Below, one piece after another: positions 45,710 to 52,769 of a DNA stretch of 64,000 bases. The notes under the pieces were generated by a model. The model made no database searches and was not told the DNA's origin. It saw only the letters and a list, made by a program, of their open reading frames with translations. The DNA lies in the NCBI GenBank assembly GCA_963726665.1, contig CAVSDW010000019.1, positions 233,542 through 297,541 of the forward strand. The letters are read 5' to 3'. The position numbers and the translations under genes were made by a program. This DNA comes from RPQJ01 sp963726665 (GTDB taxonomy: Bacteria > Pseudomonadota > Gammaproteobacteria > Steroidobacterales > Steroidobacteraceae). Position 1 is the stretch's first letter, and each line of letters opens with the position of its first letter.

Positions 45710-46288
45710 ATGGACATCAGCAAGATCGGCATCGGCGAGGACCCGCCGCGCGACGTCAACGCACTGATCGAGATCCCGCAGGGCGGCGTGCCGGTGAAGT
45801 ACGAGCTCGACAAGGCGTCGGGCGCGCTGCGCGTGGACCGGTTCCTGAACACCGCAATGTTCTATCCCGGGAACTACGGCTTCATTCCGCACACGCTGTC
45901 GGGCGACGGCGACCCGGTGGACGTGATCGTGGTCGTGCCGAGCCCGGTGGTTCCGGGCGCCATCGTCCGCGTGCGGCCGGTCGGCGCGCTGCTCATGAAG
46001 GACGAGGCCGGCGACGACGAGAAGATCATTGCCGTGCCGGTGGACAAGCTGAACCCGTTCTACGCGGGCGTGAAGTCCTACAAGGACCTGCCCGCGACGC
46101 TCACCGGGCAGATCGCCCACTTCTTCCAGCACTACAAGGACCTGGAGAAGGGCAAGTGGGTGACCATCGTCCGTTGGGTCGACGCAGTCAAGGCAGAGCG
46201 GATGATTATCGAAGGCATCCGTCGCGCCGCGCGGCACGGTGACGACGTTGCCGCACACTTCGTCGCGGGTGGAGCCCTCAGGAAATAG
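45710..46288 (+). CDS. ppa: inorganic pyrophosphatase
   Basis: Family I soluble pyrophosphatase of 192 residues. It has VNALIEIPQGGVPVKYELDK, FYPGNYGFIPHTLSGDGDPVDVIVV with the catalytic acidic cluster, and the metal-binding DEAGDDEKIIAVPVDK. Its TAG stop codon lies inside the adjoining palindrome. It is convergent with tesA. Confidence 0.95.
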   Translation: MDISKIGIGEDPPRDVNALIEIPQGGVPVKYELDKASGALRVDRFLNTAMFYPGNYGFIPHTLSGDGDPVDVIVVVPSPVVPGAIVRVRPVGALLMKDEAGDDEKIIAVPVDKLNPFYAGVKSYKDLPATLTGQIAHFFQHYKDLEKGKWVTIVRWVDAVKAERMIIEGIRRAARHGDDVAAHFVAGGALRK

Positions 46289-46375
46289 GGGACATTCTCC
46301 TTTTTCGGAATGGGCCGATCGGGCGCAGGCATGTCCAGCCGTCTTTCATCGAAAAAGGAGAATGTCCCCTATTTC
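46282..46375. repeat. REP-like palindrome between convergent genes (copy 3)
   Basis: Perfect 25-bp inverted arms (46282-46306 and 46351-46375) with a 44-bp spacer. The core is GGGGACATTCTCCTTTTTC, as at 1.2 kb. The outer edge AAATAGGGGAC supplies the TAG stop codons of both flanking genes, ppa on the plus strand and tesA on the minus strand. Confidence 0.85.
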
Positions 46376-46989
46376 TTCAGCAGGGGCAGGAGCCTGGGCC
46401 ACACCTGGTCGAGCAGCTTCGGCTGCGCGGCCGGGTTCGGGTGCAGGCCGTCGTCCTGCATCAGGCTGTCGTCGAGCGCGATGCCGTCGAGGAAGAACGG
46501 CACCAGCGCAACCCGTTCCCTTGCCGCAACCTCTCCATACATGTCGTGGAACGACGTCGTGTACGCAGGACCGTAGTTGGGCGGAATCCGCATCCCGATG
46601 AGCAGGACCTTCGCGCCCGCGCCCTTGCCGAGGCGCACCAGCGACTCGAGGTTCGAGCGCACGTCGGCCACGGGAAGGCCGCGCAGCCCGTCGTTTCCGC
46701 CGAGCTCGATGATCACGACCGCGGGATGGTGCTTGTCGAGTGCGCGCGGCAGCCGCGCCAGCGCGCCGCCCGTGGTCTCGCCGCTCGCGCTGGCGTTCAC
46801 CACGCGGTAACCGTAACCTGCCGACGTCAGTCGCTCCTGCAGCAGCGTCACCCAGCCCTGCTCGATGCGCATCCCGTGGGCCGCGCTCAGGCTGTCGCCG
46901 AGTACGAGGACGGTGGGAACGCCGGCGCGCGCGACGTGTCCGAAGAGGACGAGGCACAGTAAGGCGAGGCGTATGAAGGCGGAACGCAA
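46369..46989 (-). CDS. tesA: arylesterase/acyl-CoA thioesterase (SGNH hydrolase)
   Basis: Periplasmic SGNH-family esterase, the TesA type with thioesterase, lysophospholipase and arylesterase activity. A signal peptide (FIRLALLCLVLFGHVARA) precedes VLVLGDSLSAAHGM with the catalytic serine; ELGGNDGLRG carries the block III residues and DDGLHPN the Asp-His pair. The best start is a TTG at the head of LRSAFIRL, since no ATG lies near; it overlaps the divergent ybbA start by 17 bp. The tesA/ybbA divergence is shared with E. coli. Confidence 0.88.
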   Translation of the reverse strand: MRSAFIRLALLCLVLFGHVARAGVPTVLVLGDSLSAAHGMRIEQGWVTLLQERLTSAGYGYRVVNASASGETTGGALARLPRALDKHHPAVVIIELGGNDGLRGLPVADVRSNLESLVRLGKGAGAKVLLIGMRIPPNYGPAYTTSFHDMYGEVAARERVALVPFFLDGIALDDSLMQDDGLHPNPAAQPKLLDQVWPRLLPLLKK

Positions 46990-47665
46990 TGAGACGGTGC
47001 TCGAGGCTTCGCGGCTGGGCAAGCAGGTTAGCAGCCCGGACGGAACGCTCGCCATACTCTCCGACGTGTCCCTCGCGATCGCACGAGGCGAGACCGTGGC
47101 CGTAATGGGCGCCTCCGGCGCCGGCAAGTCGACGCTTCTCGCCCTGCTCGCCGGCCTGGACGAGCCCACCGCCGGCACGGTAAGGCTTGCGGGCAACGAG
47201 CTGACCGCGCTCGACGAAGACGGTCGCGCGGCCGTGCGGGCGCGCCACGTCGGGTTCGTGTTCCAGTCGTTCCACCTGGTGCCATCGCTCACGGCGCTCG
47301 AGAACGCCATGCTGCCGCTCGAGCTCGCGGGACGCACGGATGCGCGGGCGAAGGCGCTGGACGTGCTCGGCAAGGTGGGCCTCGGCGAGCGGGTCGGCCA
47401 CTACCCGCGCCAGCTCTCGGGCGGCGAGCAGCAGCGGGTCGCAATCGCGCGCGCCTTCGTCACGCGTCCCGACGTGCTTTTTGCGGACGAGCCGACCGGC
47501 AATCTCGATTCGGCCACCGGTGGCCGAATCATGGACCTGCTCTTCGGCCTCAACCACGATGCGGGCGCGACCCTCGTGCTGGTGACGCACGACCGCGAAC
47601 TCGCCGCGCGTTGCGGCCGCGTAATACGGCTGGATGCCGGCCGCGTCGTCGCGGGCGACCCATGA
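46973..47665 (+). CDS. ybbA: ABC transporter ATP-binding protein, YbbA type
   Basis: A 230-residue ATPase of the MacB/LolD group. It has Walker A GASGAGKST, Q-loop VFQSFHLVPSLT, the signature LSGGEQQRVAIARAF, Walker B VLFADEPTGNLD and the H-loop VTHDRELA. The ATG follows an AAGGCGAGG site. Its stop overlaps the start of the permease gene by 4 bp. With that permease it forms a YbbAP-type complex; substrates of these are not settled. Confidence 0.93.
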   Translation: MKAERNETVLEASRLGKQVSSPDGTLAILSDVSLAIARGETVAVMGASGAGKSTLLALLAGLDEPTAGTVRLAGNELTALDEDGRAAVRARHVGFVFQSFHLVPSLTALENAMLPLELAGRTDARAKALDVLGKVGLGERVGHYPRQLSGGEQQRVAIARAFVTRPDVLFADEPTGNLDSATGGRIMDLLFGLNHDAGATLVLVTHDRELAARCGRVIRLDAGRVVAGDP

Positions 47666-50157
47666 CGGCGCTCAGGCTCGCACTCCGGAATCTCCTCCGC
47701 GATTTCAAGTCGGGCGAGATCGCGGTGCTGCTCATCGCGCTCTCCGTCGCGGTCGCGTCGCTCACCGCGGTCGGATTCTTCACCAGCCGCGTCGCACGCG
47801 CGGTGAACCAGCAGGCGGGTGAGGTCCTCGCGGCCGACATGCGGCTCGAGTCAGCGCGCCCGATCGACGAGTCCTACGACCGCGAGGCTGCGAGGCGCGG
47901 GCTCGCAGTGGCGCGGATCCTGTCCATGCCAAGCGTGGTCTTCAACGGCGACGACTCGTCCCTGGTCACGCTCCGGGCGGCCGGCGAGGGCTACCCGCTG
48001 CGAGGCAGGCTCAAGGTGGCGGACCGCCCGTTCGGCCCGTCGCGCGTGACGGACGGCATCCCCTCTCCCGGTGAGGCCTGGGCGGACTCGCGACTGCTGG
48101 CAAAGCTCGGCGCCGGGGTGGGGTCGCAGCTCGCCGTGGGGGCCACGACGCTCCGCGTCACGCGCGTACTCGACTACCGCCCCGACCAGGGTGCGGGCTT
48201 TGCGGACCTCTCCGCGACGCTGCTCGTCAACCTGGCCGACGTGCCCGCGACCCAGCTCATCCAGCCTGGCAGCCGCGTGAGCCGGGCGGTGCTTTTCGCC
48301 GGGGATCCTCGCGACGTCGCCGATTTCCGCGCCTGGCTCGAGTCCGTGAAGAAAAAGGGCGAGCGGCTGCAATCCGTCGCGGACATGAGCCCGCAGATCC
48401 GCGCCTCGTCCGATCGCGCCGGCCGGTTCCTGTCGCTCGCGAGCCTGGTCAGCGTGCTGCTCTCGGCGGTCGCCGTGGCGATGGCCGCGCGTCGCTATGC
48501 GCGGCGTCACCTCGACGCCGTGGCGCTCATGAAATGCATGGGTGCCTCGCAGGGTTTCGTGCTGCGCCAGTCGCTGGCACAGATCTTCGTCATCGCCGTG
48601 ACGGTCGCGGCACTCGGGACACTCGCCGGCTACGTCGCGCAGGCCGGGCTCGCATGGCTGCTGCGCGACCTGATGAGCGGCGCGCTGCCGCCGCCGACCA
48701 CGGACGCGGCCTGGCTCGGCCTCGCGACTGCGGTCGCGATCCTGGTCGGGTTTGCGCTGCCGCCGCTCCTGCAGCTCAGGCGAGTGCCGCCGGCACGAGT
48801 CCTCCGGCACGACCTCGAGCCCCCGCCGCTGCGCTTCGTCGCCGTGTACGGGCTCGCGATCGCCTCGGTGCTGGCGCTGCTTTTCTGGCTGGTGCGCGAT
48901 GCGCGGCTCGTGGGCTGGGTCGTCGCCGGCATCGGTACCACGTTTGCTGCGCTCGGGCTCGCGGGCTGGGGGCTGGTGCGCGCGCTCGGTCCGCTGCGGC
49001 GCGACGTCGGGGTCGCCTGGCGCTACGGGCTTGCGAACATCGCGCGCCGCGGGCGAGACAGCGTCGTGCAGGTCGTGGCCTTCGGCCTCGGCATCATGGT
49101 GCTGCTGCTCCTCGCGCTCGTCCGGGACGATCTGCTCAGCGAGTGGCGCGCGAGCCTGCCCGAGGACGCGCCGAACTACTTCATGATCAACATCCGCCCG
49201 GACGAGGGCGACGCGCTGCGCGGGTTCTTTGCCGATCGCGGCCTGCCGCAGACGGAGCTGGTGCCGCTGGTGCGTGCACGGCTCTCTGCCGTGAACGGCG
49301 TGCCGGTGGAACGACTGCACTTCGATTCGGATCGCGCGAACGGCTTCGTCGAGCGCGAGGCCAACCTGACCTGGTCGCGGACCCTGCGCGGAGACAACCG
49401 GCTCATCTCCGGCAATTGGTGGCGTGACGGCGACGGCGGCGGTCCGCGCGTGTCGGTGGAGCAGGATTACGCCGAACTTCTCGGCCTGAAACTGGGCGAC
49501 ACGGTGACCTACGACGTGGCTGGCGAGGAAGTGAGCGCGAAAGTCACGAGCCTCCGGGACGTGCGCTGGGATTCGTTCCAGCCGAACTTCTTCGTGGTCT
49601 TCTCGCCGGGCGTGCTCGAGGATGTCACGGGCACGCTGATCACCAGCGTGCGTGTCGCACCCGCGCAGCGGCCCGTGCTCGTGGACCTGGTCCGGAAGTT
49701 CCCGGAGGTCACCGTCATCGACATCGACGCGCTCCTGGTGCAGGTGCGCCAGGTCATGGATCGAGCGGCGCTCGCCGTGCAGTACGTCTTCCTGTTTACG
49801 CTGCTCGCGGGCCTCGTGGTCCTGCTTGCGGCCGCACAGGCGACGCGTGACGAGCGGCGCTTCGAGAGCGCGATCCTGCGCACGCTCGGTGCGAGCCGGA
49901 TGGTGGTGCTGAAGGGCGTGGCCGCCGAGTTCGTGGTGCTGGGGCTGCTCTCGGGAATTCTCGCCGCGGCCGGCGCGTCGGTGGCCGGTTACTTCCTCGC
50001 GCGCAGGATCTTCGATCTTGCATACACGCCGGATCCCGCCGTCTGGATTGCCGGCATCGCGGGCGGGGCGCTGCTGGTAGGCGTCGCCGGCGTGCTCGCC
50101 GCGCGGTCGGCCGTCACGCAGCCGCCGATCGCGACCTTGCGACAGACGCAGGCTTAG
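47662..50157 (+). CDS. ybbP: ABC transporter permease, YbbP/FtsX-like
   Basis: An 831-residue permease with two FtsX domains. The first helix follows NLLRDFKSGEIAVLLIALSVAVA; there are large periplasmic regions, a central pair of helix clusters (about residues 260-450) and a C-terminal cluster after VRQVMDRAALAVQYVFLFTLLAGL. The cytoplasmic coupling segments ERRFESAILRTLGASRM and AVALMKCMGASQGF are characteristic of this MacB-like superfamily. It is coupled to ybbA by ATGA overlap and convergent with the barstar gene. Confidence 0.92.
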   Translation: MTALRLALRNLLRDFKSGEIAVLLIALSVAVASLTAVGFFTSRVARAVNQQAGEVLAADMRLESARPIDESYDREAARRGLAVARILSMPSVVFNGDDSSLVTLRAAGEGYPLRGRLKVADRPFGPSRVTDGIPSPGEAWADSRLLAKLGAGVGSQLAVGATTLRVTRVLDYRPDQGAGFADLSATLLVNLADVPATQLIQPGSRVSRAVLFAGDPRDVADFRAWLESVKKKGERLQSVADMSPQIRASSDRAGRFLSLASLVSVLLSAVAVAMAARRYARRHLDAVALMKCMGASQGFVLRQSLAQIFVIAVTVAALGTLAGYVAQAGLAWLLRDLMSGALPPPTTDAAWLGLATAVAILVGFALPPLLQLRRVPPARVLRHDLEPPPLRFVAVYGLAIASVLALLFWLVRDARLVGWVVAGIGTTFAALGLAGWGLVRALGPLRRDVGVAWRYGLANIARRGRDSVVQVVAFGLGIMVLLLLALVRDDLLSEWRASLPEDAPNYFMINIRPDEGDALRGFFADRGLPQTELVPLVRARLSAVNGVPVERLHFDSDRANGFVEREANLTWSRTLRGDNRLISGNWWRDGDGGGPRVSVEQDYAELLGLKLGDTVTYDVAGEEVSAKVTSLRDVRWDSFQPNFFVVFSPGVLEDVTGTLITSVRVAPAQRPVLVDLVRKFPEVTVIDIDALLVQVRQVMDRAALAVQYVFLFTLLAGLVVLLAAAQATRDERRFESAILRTLGASRMVVLKGVAAEFVVLGLLSGILAAAGASVAGYFLARRIFDLAYTPDPAVWIAGIAGGALLVGVAGVLAARSAVTQPPIATLRQTQA

Positions 50158-50239
50158 CGCCACGCACACGAGTCGCCGAGGCCTCGATCGCGTGGGTGTC
50201 GCGCTGGCGGCCGTGTCTGTTGCCCGCCGCGCCCCGCTG

Positions 50240-50680
50240 TCAGGCGAGTGGGTCGGCGCGGCCTGGCGCGGGCTGGGCGCTGACGAAAGCGCGGAACGGG
50301 GCGCCTCGCGCCTGCCACGCGACCGCCACGTCGCTGAGGATGGCGAGCGCGGTGTCGAAGACCTCCGGCTCGTGCTTCTGCAATGCGCTCGCGTGCTCGA
50401 AGACCAGCACGTAGCCCGACGCGGGGCGCCAGCCGAGGTCGGTCAGGCAGTCGGCGAGCGCATCCCAGTTGTGGCCGAACCATCCGGGGAACCCGAGCGC
50501 CCTGGAGGTGCGTGCGAGGAATCCGGCCTTGTCGTCGCATCCGCTGAGGTCGATGCGCACGCAGTCGAAGCCGGCGATGCGGGCGCCGGCGCAGATCGCG
50601 TCGGCGGCATCCTCGGTGAGCAGTGCCAGCTGTACCGGTCCTGCGTGGCCGCCGAGGTCGATTGGCGGAGTGCTGCTCAT
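50240..50680 (-). CDS. barstar family RNase inhibitor
   Basis: A 146-residue cytoplasmic protein. The barstar core is clear: VRIDLSGCDDKAGFLARTSRALGFPGWFGHNWDALADCLTDL, with the Gly-x-Asn-x-Asp-Ala-x-x-Asp segment that plugs the RNase active site. Barstar binds and blocks barnase inside the cell. Its ATG overlaps the stop of the upstream RNase gene by 4 bp, so toxin and inhibitor are made from one coupled transcript. Confidence 0.92.
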   Translation of the reverse strand: MSSTPPIDLGGHAGPVQLALLTEDAADAICAGARIAGFDCVRIDLSGCDDKAGFLARTSRALGFPGWFGHNWDALADCLTDLGWRPASGYVLVFEHASALQKHEPEVFDTALAILSDVAVAWQARGAPFRAFVSAQPAPGRADPLA

Positions 50681-51081
50681 CGCCTGATCTCCACTTTGCG
50701 GAACGAGCGGTAATGGTCGTCGCTGTAGTAGTAGACCTCGGGGGGATCACCGCCCGTGACCAGCCGGCGGGCTCCGCGGTCATTCTCGCCGGGAGTCGGG
50801 ACCGTGTACTCGCGATAGTAGCCGCGAGGCCGTTCGGGCAGCCGGCGTTCCCGGTTCTGGAACACGACACCGTCGCGCGAGTACGGGAACGGGCCGCCCC
50901 GATCGATCGCCTGCAGCGTGTCGATGGCCTCGGCCGGCAGGAAGGATGGGTAGCCAGCGGCGGAGGGGGCCGCTGGCGCGGGCCCGGTGCCGACGGGCGC
51001 GGCCTCGCGATGACCGGACCACCACGTGAACACGGCCAACGCCGCAAGGGCGATGAGCACGATGCGAAATACGCGCGACAT
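50677..51081 (-). CDS. barnase-type ribonuclease with N-terminal membrane helix
   Basis: A 134-residue guanyl-type RNase (barnase/RNase N1/T1 superfamily). The first 22 residues form a signal or anchor helix (VFRIVLIALAALAVFTWW), a Pro/Ala-rich linker follows, and the catalytic domain is at about 60-134. Active-site residues can be placed by comparison with barnase: E91 in REYTVPTPG, R105 or R106 in GARRLV, and H123 in DDHYRSFRKV. It is therefore probably active outside the cytoplasm, with the barstar gene directly downstream protecting against stray activity. A frame extension upstream lacks family character. Whether it is for defence, competition or nutrient RNA breakdown is not shown. Confidence 0.88.
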   Translation of the reverse strand: MSRVFRIVLIALAALAVFTWWSGHREAAPVGTGPAPAAPSAAGYPSFLPAEAIDTLQAIDRGGPFPYSRDGVVFQNRERRLPERPRGYYREYTVPTPGENDRGARRLVTGGDPPEVYYYSDDHYRSFRKVEIRR

Positions 51082-51164
51082 GGGGTCGATCTTAGCGGCT
51101 TTCCAGGGGGTGGGATGGATGGGGCGCCGCAGCTGGACGAGCTGTGATGCCGGGTGGCTGCGCG

Positions 51165-51764
51165 CTACCTGATCACCAGCCGTACCCACCCGGCGTCGGA
51201 GCGCTGCCCGCGCCACGTGTAGCCTTCGATGCGGATACGGTACTCGCCGGGCCCGAACGCCGAGCTGTTCAGCGACAGCCGGAGTTCGCGGTTCGAGTCG
51301 GGCATCATGCGCTGGACCATCATCATGCGACCCTGGTCCACCTTGTCGATGGTGACCGCGAAGCTCGTGAACTGCGAATAACCAACCGGAAGGTAGAGGT
51401 CGAGCATCTGCGGCGGCTCGGGCCAGGCGATGGTCGCGTCCGGCGCGGCCGACCAGCTGCGGGGGTTGGGCGCGATTCGAACCGCCTGCGCGGCCGTCGT
51501 GGCGCGCAGCGTCAGTGTCTTCACGCGGGTCTCGAGTTCAGCGGCCAGCGCCCGGTCGCGGCGCGCGTGCAGCTGCGAGGCCACGCCCAGCACGAGCAGC
51601 AGCGCCGCGACGGCCGCGAGCGATGCGACCGCGACGGGCTTCTGCCACCACGCGAGCACGATCTCCTCCGCGGGCAGGGGTGGGCCGGGCGGCGGCGGCA
51701 GGGCCAGCTCGACCTGTACCGCGGCCTTCCGGCGCGAACCCTTGCTGGATTTCCTGTCGCTCAT
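51165..51764 (-). CDS. membrane-anchored protein of unknown function
   Basis: I do not recognise this 199-residue protein. It has a basic, Ser-rich start (MSDRKSSKGSRRKAAVQ), a Pro-rich stretch, one membrane helix (about residues 45-63, VAVASLAAVAALLLVLGVA), a short coiled coil, and a C-terminal domain with beta character (MLDLYLPVGYSQFTSFAVTIDKVDQG, YRIRIEGYTWRG). The topology is cytoplasmic tail, one helix, periplasmic domain. Its start overlaps the stop of the next gene upstream by 4 bp, so the two are likely co-transcribed. Confidence 0.72.
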   Translation of the reverse strand: MSDRKSSKGSRRKAAVQVELALPPPPGPPLPAEEIVLAWWQKPVAVASLAAVAALLLVLGVASQLHARRDRALAAELETRVKTLTLRATTAAQAVRIAPNPRSWSAAPDATIAWPEPPQMLDLYLPVGYSQFTSFAVTIDKVDQGRMMMVQRMMPDSNRELRLSLNSSAFGPGEYRIRIEGYTWRGQRSDAGWVRLVIR

Positions 51765-52561
51765 GCAGTCGTACCAACCGGCTCCTGCGCGCCGAATTCG
51801 AAGGGATCGGGTGTCCGCGTGACGATGCGCTTCATCGCGCGTGACTCACGGTCGCTGATGATAGCGAGAAACTCCCGTGCGCCGTGCATGGCCTCGAAGG
51901 CATCGAGTCCGCGCTCGAGCAGCTCCTGCAGTGCACCGAACCCGGCCGCGTGGGCGGGGCGGCGCGCGACCCGCACCAGCCTGTGCACCAGCGGCTTGTG
52001 CACGACGTCCTCGAGGTAGTTGCCGATCACGCCGAGAAGATCGATCTGGCGCTCGCGGTCCGCCGCGCGCCCCGCGCGTCGGTAGGCTTCCGCGTACGTA
52101 TCCACGGTGATCGGCCCCGGGGGCAGCTGCCGGACCACCTCCGCGTCGAGTTCCTGGGACAGGACCTCGAGATCGACCGCGAGGCAGAGCGCCCGCAGGG
52201 CCTGGCGCGGCAGCAGGCGTTCCATCACCCGATGCACGCGAGCGAGGTCGCGGTCGCGCCCGCGCGGGTCGCCACCGCCGTACAGGTCTTCGAAGAAGAA
52301 TTCGACCGCCTTGCGATAGCGCGGCTTGGCGCGCAGGTCGGCATGGGTCAGCAGCAACCTGTGCGACTGCCAATGCTGCAGTTCCTCGAGGCGCCGTGCC
52401 GACGCCGCGTCGTCCGCGAATACGTCCCGCAGCGCGGCGTTTCGCTCGAGCAGTCGCCCGAGGTCGCCCGGTCGCGCCCGCGCGTCGCGCGACCGACTGG
52501 CCGCGGCCAGTCCGCTCCGAGCCGGATGGTCGGCACCTCCCTTGTTCCCGGCGGAAGCCAT
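51761..52561 (-). CDS. conserved soluble protein of unknown function
   Basis: A 266-residue, mostly alpha-helical cytoplasmic protein without signal peptide. The most distinctive block is YRKAVEFFFEDLYGGGDPRGRDRDLARVHRVMERLLP, and FFxxDLYG-type proteins occur in other proteobacteria without a known role. Before it comes LEELQHWQSHRLLLTHADLRAKPR. The ATG heading MASAGNKGG is used; the longer frame crosses the divergent spacer. It is divergent from the fatty acyl reductase gene and coupled to the anchored protein gene downstream. Confidence 0.75.
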   Translation of the reverse strand: MASAGNKGGADHPARSGLAAASRSRDARARPGDLGRLLERNAALRDVFADDAASARRLEELQHWQSHRLLLTHADLRAKPRYRKAVEFFFEDLYGGGDPRGRDRDLARVHRVMERLLPRQALRALCLAVDLEVLSQELDAEVVRQLPPGPITVDTYAEAYRRAGRAADRERQIDLLGVIGNYLEDVVHKPLVHRLVRVARRPAHAAGFGALQELLERGLDAFEAMHGAREFLAIISDRESRAMKRIVTRTPDPFEFGAQEPVGTTA

Positions 52562-52769
52562 GTGAGTCACCTCGCGGCCATGGCCGCAACCCAATAGGGG
52601 CTATTGTCGCCGATCGCGACGTTTTCGCCCCAGCGTTCCTGAGGTTCGAGACCCGGTTCGAGCGGCCGCGCCCGCACTGGACAGGCGTCCACGCGAACCC
52701 TAAGGTAGCCCCAAAAAGGGGGCGGCCCACGGGGCTGGCCCGCTGGCACGGATTGAACGGGAGACTTCC

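Noticed and set aside
52740..52769. Sigma-54 promoter before the fatty acyl reductase
   Set aside because: TGGCACG fits the -24 element, but the -12 element TTGC is missing at the right spacing (GAAC is found instead).
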